A stretch of DNA of 64,000 nt, taken from assembly GCF_006547145.1 (NCBI RefSeq), contig NZ_CP041244.1:2604001-2668000 (forward strand). Reading direction: 5' to 3'. Under the pieces are notes generated by a model. That model was not told the DNA's origin and did not search any database. It saw only the letters and a program-made list of their open reading frames with translations. Source of the DNA: Actinomadura sp. WMMA1423. GTDB lineage: Bacteria > Actinomycetota > Actinomycetes > Streptosporangiales > Streptosporangiaceae. Both the position numbers and the translations under genes were made by a program. Positions 1 to 9,800 of the stretch are shown piece after piece (position 1 is the first letter of the stretch; every line of letters starts with the position of its first letter).

Positions 1-1815
1 GGCGGCGCCGTCGTGGCGCGCCAGGGCGAGGTGGTCGGAGGCGAGCGCGGGAGCGGGCGGGGGCGTGCCGCCGGAGAGCGCGGCGCCGGCGCGGCGGGCG
101 AGTTCGGCGACGAGGCCCGCCTTCCAGCCGCCCCAGGCCGCCGGCCCGGTGGCGCCGCCGTCGGCGACGGCGAGGGCGGCGAGGAGGTCGAGCACCTCGC
201 GCTCGCGGCCGGGCACCTCGGACACGGCGGCGGTGACCTTCTGGACGGTCACCGGGTCGTCGATGTCGCGGCGGGTCGCGGTCTCCGGGAGCAGCAGGTG
301 GTGGCGGACGACGGTCTCCAGGACGCGGACGTCCTCCTCCGGGAAGCCGAGGCGGGCGCCGATGTCGCGGGCGACGACCGCTCCGCTCGTGGAGTGGTCG
401 CCCGGCCAGCCCTTGCCGATGTCGTGCAGGAGGGCCCCGACCAGGAGCAGGTCGGGACGGGCCACGTCGCGGGTCAGGGCGGCGGCGCCCGCGGCGGTCT
501 CGACGAGGTGGCGGTCGACGGTGAAGCGGTGGACGGGGTTGCGCTGCGGGCGGTTGCGGACGCGTTCCCAGTCGGGCAGCAGCCGGACGACCAGCCCGGC
601 CTGGTCGAGGGCCTCCCAGACCGCGATGGCGGCGGGCCCGGCGCCGAGCAGGGAGACGAGCGCGTCGCGGGCCTCGGCGGGCCAGGGGACGCGCGGAAGG
701 GCGGCGCGTTCGGCGAGCCGGGCGACCGTGGCGGGGCCGAGCGGCAGGCCCGTCTGGGCGGCGGCCGCGGCGACGCGCAGGACGAGGGCCGGGTCGCTCA
801 GGTCGGCGTTGCGCGCGAGGACGACCTCGCCCTCATGCTCGACCGCTCCGTCCCCGACCGGTCTGCGCTCCACGCCGCGCCGGCCCGTCCCCTTGGGGGC
901 GCCGGGCGGCTGCCGGTGGGCGGCCCTGGTGAAGTTGTCGACGCGGCGCCACAGGTGGGACGCCCCGTAGGTGATCGTGCGGGCGGCCTCGGCGATCGAG
1001 CGTTGCAGCACGTCGGCGTCCAGGAGCCCGAGGGTGCGCGCCACGGCCGCCTGCTCCTGGAGGACGAGCCGGTCGGTGGAGCGTCCGGTGACCTCGTGGA
1101 GCGCGTGGCGGATGTCGAGGAGCAGGTCGTGTGCGGCGCGTACGCGGGCGTCCGGGGCGGAGGCCACCCAGGACGCGGCGACGGCGTGCATGACGTGGAC
1201 GTCCCGCAGCCCGCCGCGGGCCTCTTTCAGGTCGGGTTCGAGCAGGAACGCCAGCTCACCCTGGGCCTCCCAGCGCTCGCGGCACATCTGCGACAGTTCG
1301 GCCAGCCGGACGGGGGCGTCGGCGCGCCAGTCCGCGAGGACCGCGGCGCGCAGCTCGTCGACCAGGGCGTGGTCACCGGCGACGCGGCGGGCCGACAGCA
1401 GGCCGAGGGCGGCCTTCATGTCGCCGCGCGCCACGGTCCGGGCCTCGGCGACGGTGCGGACGGAGTGGTCGAGCCGCAGCCCGGAGTCCCACACCGGGTA
1501 CCAGACGCGGTCGGCGATCGCGGCGACACCGGACAGCCCGCGGTGCAGCAGGACGAGGTCGAGGTCGCCGCCGGGCGTCAGCTCCCGCCGCGCGTGGCTG
1601 CCCACCGCGACGAGCGCCACCCCCTCCGGCTCATGCGGTGGAGGCGTGTGGGGCGGGGCGGTGGCCAGGAGGGAGGCCAGCCAGCGGTCCAGGGCCGCTG
1701 CGCGGGCGGCGCGGGCGGTGGCCAGGGCGGCGCGGGCGGCCTCCTGGCCGGCCGCGCCGCCGGCCGGAGCGGGCCCCTGGGCCCGGTCTCCGGCCGGCGG
1801 GTGGGCGAGGGTCAC
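1..1815 (-). CDS. glnD: PII uridylyl/adenylyltransferase GlnD, 3' end outside window
   Basis: Modifies and demodifies the PII protein encoded just upstream, according to glutamine status; in actinomycetes the modification is reported to be adenylylation. About 605 codons are visible and the C-terminal ACT domains lie beyond base 1. A nucleotidyltransferase core is seen (VGSHARRELTPGGDLDLV), followed by the central helical region and an HD phosphohydrolase site (LVGALLHDIGKGWPGDHS). The start is GTG at 1815, 8 nt after the glnB stop. It is the last visible gene of amtB-glnB-glnD, so the PII modifier is co-transcribed with its substrate. The identification is firm. Confidence 0.93.
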   Translation of the reverse strand, partial: MTLAHPPAGDRAQGPAPAGGAAGQEAARAALATARAARAAALDRWLASLLATAPPHTPPPHEPEGVALVAVGSHARRELTPGGDLDLVLLHRGLSGVAAIADRVWYPVWDSGLRLDHSVRTVAEARTVARGDMKAALGLLSARRVAGDHALVDELRAAVLADWRADAPVRLAELSQMCRERWEAQGELAFLLEPDLKEARGGLRDVHVMHAVAASWVASAPDARVRAAHDLLLDIRHALHEVTGRSTDRLVLQEQAAVARTLGLLDADVLQRSIAEAARTITYGASHLWRRVDNFTRAAHRQPPGAPKGTGRRGVERRPVGDGAVEHEGEVVLARNADLSDPALVLRVAAAAAQTGLPLGPATVARLAERAALPRVPWPAEARDALVSLLGAGPAAIAVWEALDQAGLVVRLLPDWERVRNRPQRNPVHRFTVDRHLVETAAGAAALTRDVARPDLLLVGALLHDIGKGWPGDHSTSGAVVARDIGARLGFPEEDVRVLETVVRHHLLLPETATRRDIDDPVTVQKVTAAVSEVPGREREVLDLLAALAVADGGATGPAAWGGWKAGLVAELARRAGAALSGGTPPPAPALASDHLALARHDGAA

Positions 1816-1823
1816 CGTGGTCC

Positions 1824-3502
<1,679 letters not shown>

Positions 3503-3582
3503 CTCTGAGCGTGTCCCTCCTCGCCAGGAACCTCGAATGCTCAGAGACTCGGGCGCGGCCGTTTCGCCCGGTATGCCACTAA

Positions 3583-3640
3583 GTTTCCGCGGTGTGAAAA
3601 CCGTCCGCGGCGTGTTTCACCTCTGTTTCCAAATCCTCAC
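3583..3640 (-). promoter_or_regulatory. GlnR-type binding sites upstream of amtB
   Basis: On the minus strand a GTGAG half site is followed after 6 nt by GAAAC and after another 6 nt by a second GAAAC (plus-strand 3636-3640, 3625-3629, 3614-3618). A further TTCAC-N6-GAAAC pair lies at 3583-3598. The actinomycete GlnR box is roughly GTnAC-n6-GAAAC repeated with 6-nt spacers, so spacing and half-site sequence agree. The sites lie about 80-140 nt before the amtB start. GlnR itself is not in the window. Confidence 0.6.
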
Positions 3641-3768
3641 ATGCCGTATTCAGCCGGTTTTCGGGCCGGATCAAGGGGTTCGCATGGCCGGATCAGGCCG
3701 TTCGCGGACCGTGCCCGGTGCCGAAAACCGGATCGGACACCCGAGCCGGCTCCGGGCCGGGAGCCCGA

Positions 3769-4917
3769 TCAGTCGCCGAGGATCGCGTCCACGAACGCCT
3801 CGGGCTCGAACGGCGCGAGGTCGTCCGGCCCCTCCCCCAGCCCGACCAGCTTCACCGGGACGCCGAGCTCGCGCTGCACCTGGACGACGATGCCGCCCTT
3901 GGCGGTGCCGTCCAGCTTGGTGAGGACCACGCCGGTGATGTTGACGACCTCGGCGAAGACGCGGGCCTGCTGCATGCCGTTCTGGCCGGTCGTCGCGTCG
4001 AGGACGAGCAGGACCTCGTCGACCGTGGCCTGCTTCTCCACCACCCGCTTGACCTTGCCGAGCTCGTCCATCAGCCCGGTCTTGGTGTGCAGCCGGCCCG
4101 CCGTGTCGACGATCACCACGTTGACCTTGGTCTCGATGCCCTGCTTGACGGCGTCGAAGGCGACGCTGGCGGGGTCGGCGCCCTCGTCCTTGCGGACGAC
4201 CTGGGCGCCCACCCGCGTCCCCCACGTCTCCAGCTGGTCGGCGGCGGCGGCGCGGAAGGTGTCGGCGGCGCCCAGCAGGACCGTGTTGCCGTCGCCGACG
4301 AGGACGCGCCCGAGCTTGCCGCACGTGGTGGTCTTGCCGGTGCCGTTCACGCCGACGACCATGAGCACGGCGGGGCGGTCGCCGTGGGCCTCGGTGTGCA
4401 GGGAGCGGTCGATGTCCGGGCCGATCTGCTTGATCAGCTCCTGCTTGAGCATCTCCCGGACCTCCTCCGGGCTGCGCGTGCCGAGGACCTGGACGCGCGT
4501 CCGCAGGTCGTCGGTGACCTGCCGGGCCACCGACGTGCCCATGTCGGCGGCGATCAGGGTGTCCTCGATCTCCTCCCAGGCGTCCTCGTCGAGCGTGTCG
4601 CGCGACAGCAGCACCAGGAGGGTCTTGCCGAAGGCGTTCTGGGAGCGGGCGAGCCTCGCGCGCAGCCGCACGAGCCGCCCCGCGCCGGGCGGCGGCTTCT
4701 CGATCTCGACCGTGGGCCGCGGCGGCGGGACCTCGGTCGGCGGCGCCTTCTCGATCGTGGGGGCGCCAGCCTCCGCGACGTCGGCGGCGGTGGCGCCGCC
4801 GGTGCGTTCCGAGGGGCGCTCCACGGGCGGACGGGTCCGGCGCGGGCGCAGCAGCGTGACGCCGCCGATGATCAGCGCGAGCACGGCCAGCGCGGCGATG
4901 ACGATCACATATTCCAT
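3769..4917 (-). CDS. ftsY: Signal recognition particle receptor FtsY
   Basis: SRP receptor GTPase that docks ribosome-nascent chain complexes at the membrane. The protein has 382 residues from the ATG at 4917 (MEYVIVIAALAVLALIIGG), which opens with a membrane anchor typical of actinobacterial FtsY. A Pro/Glu-rich linker and the NG domain follow: G1 loop GVNGTGKTTTCGKLG, DTFRAAAADQLE, DTAGR and TKLDGTAKGG. An ATG nine codons further upstream is in frame but would place residues before the anchor. The 54-bp repeat array lies directly upstream. Confidence 0.96.
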   Translation of the reverse strand: MEYVIVIAALAVLALIIGGVTLLRPRRTRPPVERPSERTGGATAADVAEAGAPTIEKAPPTEVPPPRPTVEIEKPPPGAGRLVRLRARLARSQNAFGKTLLVLLSRDTLDEDAWEEIEDTLIAADMGTSVARQVTDDLRTRVQVLGTRSPEEVREMLKQELIKQIGPDIDRSLHTEAHGDRPAVLMVVGVNGTGKTTTCGKLGRVLVGDGNTVLLGAADTFRAAAADQLETWGTRVGAQVVRKDEGADPASVAFDAVKQGIETKVNVVIVDTAGRLHTKTGLMDELGKVKRVVEKQATVDEVLLVLDATTGQNGMQQARVFAEVVNITGVVLTKLDGTAKGGIVVQVQRELGVPVKLVGLGEGPDDLAPFEPEAFVDAILGD

Positions 4918-5056
4918 AACGCCCCCAGTTTTCCAGACGAGCACCCCCGCGCGGACACGCTGCGCCGGGCCCGCCGATCATGCGGCGAGCCCGGCCGGGC
5001 GCGCAACCGCGCGGGACGCCGGACACCCCGGTGCCCGCGACCGGAACGGTAGATCA

Positions 5057-5312
5057 TCCCATCCCTGTGGGGACGACCCCCACACCCCCGGTTCGCACCT
5101 CTCAGGCACTACCCCGTGGAGGACGCCGCCCCGGGTTCGCTTCGCTCAGGCACTATCCCCGTGGGGGCACGACCCCCCACACCCTCCCGCTTCGCTTCGC
5201 TCAGGCACTATCCCCGTGGGGGCACGACCCCCCACACCCCCCGGTTCGCTTCGCTCAGGCACTATCCCCGTGGGGGGACGACCCCCCACACCCCCCGGTT
5301 CGCTTCGCTCAG
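5057..5312 (-). repeat. 54-bp tandem hairpin repeat array, five units
   Basis: Read on the minus strand, units begin TGAGCGAAGCGAACCGGGG and contain the hairpin GTGGGGGG-TCGT-CCCCCCAC, ending with ACGGGGATAGTGCC. Units fall at about 5259-5312, 5205-5258, 5151-5204, a shortened one at 5107-5150 and a diverged one at 5057-5106. The first unit supplies the TGA stop of the DivIVA-like gene. A homologous array with the same 54-nt period occurs at 42212-42412, and the hairpin core recurs at the leuC 3' end. It may act as a terminator or RNA-stabilising element, but the tandem arrangement is unusual for either. Confidence 0.85.
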
Positions 5313-6004
5313 GTGTTGTCCCCCGGGAGGGATGCCCGCTCGGAGGACTCCCACTCGTCCACGTTGCGCAGGAGGGCCTCCAGGTAGGAGCGCAGGTGGG
5401 TGCGGTAGACGTCGCTGTAGGTGCGCAGGTAGGCGATCTCGCGCTCCAGGGCGAGGCGCTCCCCGTCAGGAAGGGCGACGCCCTGGCCGGCGGCGGGTGC
5501 GGGCGCGGAGGCGGCCGCGGGTTTCGCCTCGGCCGCGCGGACGGCCGCATCGGCCACGGCCGCGGCCTTGCGGTGGGCCTCCTCCAGCATCTGCTCCGCG
5601 CGCCCCTTGGCGTCGGACAGGATCGCCTCCCGGTGCAGCCTCGCCTCGTGTGCCAGCTCCCTGGTGTAGCGCTCGGCGTCCGCCACGTACAGGTCGGCGG
5701 TCTGCTGGGCCTGCGACAGGATGCGGACGGCCTGGAAGTGGGCGTCCTCGGGGGCCATCACGCCGCGGCCGCCCGAGGACGCCTGGGCGCGCAGCCGGTT
5801 GACCTCGTCGGCGAGTGCGGCCTTGTCGGTGAAGATCTTGACGAGTTCCCGCTCCACGTACTGCAGGAAGTTGCGGACCTGCTCCTCGTCGTAACCGCGG
5901 CGCCCGAGGGCGGCCCGGGCGAACACCACCGAGTGGAGCTCGCCCGGGGTCAACCGCGAGCCCTCGGACACGACCGGAAGGTTCGGGGAGTTCAACGCTC
6001 TCAC
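5309..6004 (-). CDS. DivIVA-domain coiled-coil protein
   Basis: 231 residues. The N-terminal part (LTPGELHSVVFARAALGRRG then YDEEQVRNFLQYVERELVKI) matches the lipid-binding/dimer segment of DivIVA/Wag31 proteins. A long Ala/Glu-rich coiled coil follows (about residues 45-165), then an Ala/Pro linker and a second helix. It is probably a polar or septal scaffold, but not the main DivIVA, which normally sits beside ftsZ. The GTG at 6004 overlaps the flavohemoglobin stop by 4 nt. The TTG at 5995 has a better ribosome binding site (GAGGTGAG, 6 nt upstream) and may be the true start. Confidence 0.8.
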   Translation of the reverse strand: MRALNSPNLPVVSEGSRLTPGELHSVVFARAALGRRGYDEEQVRNFLQYVERELVKIFTDKAALADEVNRLRAQASSGGRGVMAPEDAHFQAVRILSQAQQTADLYVADAERYTRELAHEARLHREAILSDAKGRAEQMLEEAHRKAAAVADAAVRAAEAKPAAASAPAPAAGQGVALPDGERLALEREIAYLRTYSDVYRTHLRSYLEALLRNVDEWESSERASLPGDNT

Positions 6005-7152
6005 CTCTGTGCGTCGGCGAAGGTTTCGAGGCGGATGCGGTCACGGGGGACGCCGAGCCGCGTCAGCTGCTCGACGGTGTGCCCGACCATGACGGACGGC
6101 CCGCACACGTAGGCGTCGTGACCGTCCCATGGGCCGCGCCTCGCGACCACGTCGGACAGGTTGCCGTGCTCGACGCCGTCGTCCCCCGACTGGAGCAGCG
6201 AGGAGAACCCGTGCCCGCCGGGCTCGTCCGACACGGCCGGGACGACGGTCAGCCACGGGAACTCGCCCGCCAGCTTGGTCAGGTCCTCCAGGTCGTAGAG
6301 GCCGTCGCGGCTGCGGGCGCCGAAGAACAGGTGCACGCGCGGCGGGACGTCGCGGCGGGAGAGCTGCTCCAGGATCGCCTTGAGCGGCGCGAGGCCGGTG
6401 CTGCCCGCGACGAGCAGGACGTCGCGCGGGGAGCTCTCGTCCAGCGTGAGCGTGCCGATGGGGGCTCCCATGCGGACGCGGTCGCCGGTCTGGGTGGCGC
6501 GCACCAGCACGGGGCTCACGGGCCCGCCGTCCACCAGCCGGACGTGGAAGTCGACGGTGTGATCGGGGCGCGGCGCGTTCGCCATCGAGTAGTACCGCCA
6601 GTGCCGCAGCCTGGACGGCACCTCCAGCGCCACGGACTGGCCCGGCGCGTACGGAAGGGGCCGGTCGGGCTGGACGCGCAGGACGCTGATGTCGAAGCGC
6701 CGCCGCTCGACGGCGACGACCTGGCCGTTCCACCAGGCGGGCGCGCTGAGGGCGTTCTCGTCGGCTGCCTCAAGCATGACCTTGGCGACGAGGCTGTAGG
6801 CGGCGTTCCAGTCGCTCTCCAGATCGTGGCTCCAGGACTGGCCGGAATAGTGCCGCAGGGTGGTCAGGAGGCTGGCCCCGACGTGCGGGTAGTGCTCCGC
6901 GACGATGCCGAACCGGCGGTGGTCACGGCCGAGCTGCTGCAGGAACGGGACGAGGTTGGCCAGGTCGTCCACCTGGGAGACGATGTGGCCGAGCGCGCGC
7001 AGCAGCTTGTCGCGCTGGCCGCTCATCCCGATCGGGAACATGTCGCGCAGGTGGGGATTGCGCACGAAGAGGTCGGAGTAGAAGAACAGCGCGACCGCGT
7101 CGCCCTGCTCGGCGACCTGCGCGAAGCTGTCCTTGAGTCGCTGGGCGTCCAC
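6001..7152 (-). CDS. Flavohemoglobin-type protein (globin + FAD/NAD reductase)
   Basis: 383 residues with an Hmp architecture: a globin domain (1-135) with B10 Tyr25 and proximal His78 in LGRDHRRFG, an FAD-binding beta-barrel with RYYS at 186-189, and a NAD-binding domain with AGSTGLAPLKAILE near 249 and YVCGP near 350. Flavohemoglobins turn NO and O2 into nitrate using NAD(P)H. The N-terminus closely resembles the single-domain globin encoded 3 nt upstream, suggesting duplication. GTG start; its stop overlaps the DivIVA-like gene. Confidence 0.88.
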   Translation of the reverse strand: MDAQRLKDSFAQVAEQGDAVALFFYSDLFVRNPHLRDMFPIGMSGQRDKLLRALGHIVSQVDDLANLVPFLQQLGRDHRRFGIVAEHYPHVGASLLTTLRHYSGQSWSHDLESDWNAAYSLVAKVMLEAADENALSAPAWWNGQVVAVERRRFDISVLRVQPDRPLPYAPGQSVALEVPSRLRHWRYYSMANAPRPDHTVDFHVRLVDGGPVSPVLVRATQTGDRVRMGAPIGTLTLDESSPRDVLLVAGSTGLAPLKAILEQLSRRDVPPRVHLFFGARSRDGLYDLEDLTKLAGEFPWLTVVPAVSDEPGGHGFSSLLQSGDDGVEHGNLSDVVARRGPWDGHDAYVCGPSVMVGHTVEQLTRLGVPRDRIRLETFADAQR

Positions 7153-7155
7153 GGA

Positions 7156-7563
7156 TCAGGCGACGGGCTCCGCCGCGGCCTCCGTCATGACCTTGGCGAC
7201 GACGCCGTAGGCGGCCGTCCAGTCGCGCTCGAGTTCGGGGCTCCACGCCGGGCCGCTGAAGTAGGCGAGGGTGGCGAGCAGGCTGGCGCCGACGGGGGCG
7301 TAGTGCTCGGCGACGACGCCGAAGCCGTGGTGGCGGTGTCCGAGGTCGGTGAGGAAGGGGACGAGCGCCTCGGGGTCGTCCACCGTCGAGACGATCTGGG
7401 ACAGCGCCGCCAGCAGCACCTCGTGCTGCTTGGCCATCCCCGCCGGGAACATCGACCTGAGCCCCGGTTCCCGCGCGAAAAGGTCGGCGTAGAAATATTC
7501 GGCGACGTCCAGGCCGTTCGCCGCGACGAGGGCGAAATTGTCTTTGAGTTTCTGCGGATCCAC
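7156..7563 (-). CDS. Single-domain globin, paralogue of the downstream globin domain
   Basis: 135 residues from the GTG at 7563 (MDPQKLKDNFALVAANG), chosen because it aligns with the MDAQRLKDSF start of the flavohemoglobin and has AGAGGTG about 6 nt upstream. Tyr25 (B10) and His78 (proximal) fall at the same positions as in the downstream protein. It lacks reductase domains, so it would need a separate electron donor, perhaps the flavohemoglobin reductase. It leads a three-gene operon (globin, flavohemoglobin, DivIVA-like). A role in NO or O2 handling is inferred. Confidence 0.85.
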   Translation of the reverse strand: MDPQKLKDNFALVAANGLDVAEYFYADLFAREPGLRSMFPAGMAKQHEVLLAALSQIVSTVDDPEALVPFLTDLGHRHHGFGVVAEHYAPVGASLLATLAYFSGPAWSPELERDWTAAYGVVAKVMTEAAAEPVA

Positions 7564-8425
7564 GAGCAGCACCTCTCCGGCGGTTCTCGGCACCGGACGA
7601 GGGGAGTCCGATGAGGGAGCCGGAGAACCGCAGTGCATATGGGTAGTGGATGGGCCCGGGGCACACAAGCCCGCCAGCGTCGCCGGGTCATCACGGTCGG
7701 TGTACGCAGATCCCCGCCGATTACGCGTCACCGGCGCGGATGCGAAGCCGCCAATCGGCGATACGGCAGGGGAAGAGACCGGGGGTGAGATCCGCCGCCC
7801 CGCCCGAAATGCGAACGGTGGGGTGATGTCACGTTCCAAGAAATATGTGACACGCATCACGCCGATGGAGAACCGGCCCTCTTCGCGCCGCGCGGGACTC
7901 GGGGGGCCGGGGTGCCGGGGTGCCGCGCGCCCCTGTGTCCGCGGCATCCCGGCCCGCCTCTCGACCTCGCCGCCGGACGATTTCCTGCGGCTTCGGCGAG
8001 GCCCTCGGCGCCCCGCCGGGCCCGCCGACCGCACCGGAGGCGGCGGGCCGCCGGGTCCGGTGATCGGGCCCGGAAGGCCCAGCCGGATAATCGACATCGC
8101 GAGCACGCGCCGCCCGAGAACGCCCGCCCGCCATCGATCTCTTCTTCTCATCGGGCGGCCCGCCTTACCGACAGGCACCCATTCGGCCCACCCACGCGAC
8201 CGAGCTATCCCTTTTCCGATCACAATAGATTCAGGGCGCGCTCGCTAAAGTACGACTTCAAGGCGGAAGGCGCCCGGACAAGTGTCCAGTTTCCTGCCCG
8301 GACGTTCGCGTGAACCCTGGCCGATCTCCGGTCAAGGCGTTAATCTTCCGGCTGTCCGCCTGATCACCCTGAAAAGGCGGTGTCCGGACAGGGGATCGGC
8401 GTCCCCGGCCCGAGGAGGGCACGTC
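7564..8425. other. Long intergenic region between globin operon and lipoprotein gene
   Basis: 862 nt separate the divergent globin operon and lipoprotein gene. Open frames cross this stretch, but none has a good ribosome binding site plus family similarity that I can recognise. It contains the operator-like palindromes listed separately near 7823-7861, and AT-rich patches around 7841-7850 and 8215-8250 that could hold promoters. Confidence 0.5.
7846..7861. promoter_or_regulatory. CRP/FNR- or Rex-like palindrome upstream of globin operon
   Basis: TGTGACACGCATCACG matches TGTGA-N6-TCACA in nine of ten conserved positions. CRP/FNR-family regulators and the redox repressor Rex both use sites of this general form. 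A second GTGA-N2-TCAC palindrome lies 15 nt away at 7823-7832. The sites are about 260-300 nt before the globin start, so they fit only if the leader is long or the promoter is distal. Confidence 0.4.
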
Positions 8426-8971
8426 ATGACTCACCGTTCCGATGCCCGCGCCGCCGGCGGCGCGCTCGCCGCCGCGGCACTCGCGGCGGCGCTCCTCACG
8501 GCGGGCTGCGGCGGCGAAAACGCCGGAGGCGCGGGCCGCGGCGGCGGGGACGGCGCCGGCGAAGCGGCCGGGTCGCCGTCCCCGTCGCCCTCGGAGACCG
8601 CGCAGAACTCCGACCCGGGCGCCCCGGAGGGGATCGAGGGCGCGCGGGCCGCGCTCCAGGCGTTCCTGCGCGGCCAGGCCGACGGGAACCCGGCGGTGTG
8701 CCGGTACGTGGCGCAGGGCGGCGCCTTCGTCCGCGGCCCCGCGCTGCGCGGCGACTGCCCCGCCGGCGTGCGCAACACGCCGCACTGGCTCCGGCCGCGG
8801 GAGCGGCAGGCGCTCCGGACCGTGAGCGTGCGGGGCGGCCGGCTGGCGGGAGGGAAGGCGGTCATCCCTTTCTCCGCCCTGCACTGGACGAGCGGGACCA
8901 TGTCGGAGAGCACCCTCCAGAGCGAGTTCACCTTGCGCCGCCATGAGGGGCTCTGGCAGATCGTGAAATGA
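8426..8971 (+). CDS. Secreted lipoprotein, function unknown
   Basis: 181 residues. The N-terminus is a lipoprotein signal peptide with lipobox LLTAGC, so Cys about 28 would be lipidated. A Gly/Ala- and Ser/Pro-rich linker follows. The folded part (about 70-181) contains ARAALQAFLRGQADGN, two cysteines (CRYVAQ and GDCPAG) and ends FTLRRHEGLWQIVK, resembling small SnoaL/NTF2-like or DUF4878-like extracytoplasmic domains. I cannot name the family firmly. The ATG at 8426 has GAGGAGGG upstream. A CTAG-rich palindrome lies beyond its stop. Confidence 0.8.
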   Translation: MTHRSDARAAGGALAAAALAAALLTAGCGGENAGGAGRGGGDGAGEAAGSPSPSPSETAQNSDPGAPEGIEGARAALQAFLRGQADGNPAVCRYVAQGGAFVRGPALRGDCPAGVRNTPHWLRPRERQALRTVSVRGGRLAGGKAVIPFSALHWTSGTMSESTLQSEFTLRRHEGLWQIVK

Positions 8972-9038
8972 CATCGGACGCCGCGGCGGCCCTTCATGGA
9001 CTCCGTTCGACGGAGACGCTACGCGGCCGCCGGCGGAG

Positions 9039-9064
9039 CCCCTAGGGCCCTAGGGCCCTAGGGG
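9039..9064. terminator. Perfect 26-bp palindrome with three CTAG motifs
   Basis: The sequence is self-complementary end to end and consists of CCTAGGG-type units repeated three times (CTAG at 9041, 9050 and 9059). It sits between the convergent lipoprotein gene and response-regulator gene, so a bidirectional terminator is the simplest reading. There is no T-tract. CTAG is normally rare in bacterial genomes, making three copies in 26 bp unusual; a protein-binding site is the alternative. Confidence 0.5.
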
Positions 9065-9098
9065 TGACGGCCGGGGACCCCAACCGCGGAGGCGCAGC

Positions 9099-9800
9099 TC
9101 AGCCCCCGGGAGGCAGCCCGAGCCAGGTCACGATGGCCGTGGCCCGGTTCGGTGCGCCGAGTTTCGCGTAAATGCGGTTGATGTAGTTCTTGACGGTCTT
9201 CTCGGTCAGAAATAGCTTGGCCGCGATGTCGTGGTTCGCATGGCCGCGCACGATCAGATCCATGACCTCGGCCTCGCGCGAGGAAAGGCCGAAACGCGCA
9301 CGCTGCTCGGCGGGATCGGCCGCGCGCGCCGCGGGGGGCCGCGTCCGCACGGCGTCGATGAGCGCGGCGCCGGCCGCTTGCGAGAGGGGGTGGGCCCGGT
9401 GCCGGACGGTGTCCCGGATCGCCGCCGCGAGCTCGTCCACCGTGAAGGTGTTGTGCACCAGGTAGCCGACGGCGCCGTTGCGGACGGCGGCCAGCACCAC
9501 CTCGGGCTCCTCCACCTGGGAGAGCATGATCACGCGGCTGGTCCGGCTCAGCGCGGCGGCGGCGCTCACCCCGTCGGCGCGCGGCATCCGGACGTCGAGC
9601 AGGACCACGTCGGGCACGAGCCGCCGCGCCATCTCCTCGGCCTCGATGCCGTCGCCCGCCTCGCCCACCACCTCGATGTCGTCGGTGCCCTCCAGCGCGG
9701 AGGTGAGGCCCGCGCGGATGAAGGGGTTGTCGTCCACGACCATGACGCGGTAGCCGCCGGGCTCGTCCGGCACGGTCTCGTCTCCCACAGGCTCGTCCAT
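9099..9800 (-). CDS. LuxR/NarL-family response regulator
   Basis: 233 residues. The receiver domain (about 17-135) has VVDDNPFIRAGL and the phospho-acceptor Asp69 in DVVLLDVRMPRADG. The C-terminal LuxR helix-turn-helix is clear: LSSREAEVMDLIVRGHANHD and KTVKNYINRIYAKLG. The receiver-end sequence GYLVHNTF replaces the usual K-rich GYLLK motif, so the switch lysine is not obvious. The ATG overlaps the kinase stop by 4 nt (ATGA), so the pair is co-translated. Target genes are unknown; the divergent XRE/beta-trefoil gene is a candidate. Confidence 0.92.
   Translation of the reverse strand: MDEPVGDETVPDEPGGYRVMVVDDNPFIRAGLTSALEGTDDIEVVGEAGDGIEAEEMARRLVPDVVLLDVRMPRADGVSAAAALSRTSRVIMLSQVEEPEVVLAAVRNGAVGYLVHNTFTVDELAAAIRDTVRHRAHPLSQAAGAALIDAVRTRPPAARAADPAEQRARFGLSSREAEVMDLIVRGHANHDIAAKLFLTEKTVKNYINRIYAKLGAPNRATAIVTWLGLPPGG

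Noticed and set aside
5057..5312. CRISPR array
   Set aside because: Units are directly adjacent 54-bp repeats with no unique spacers and no cas genes nearby.
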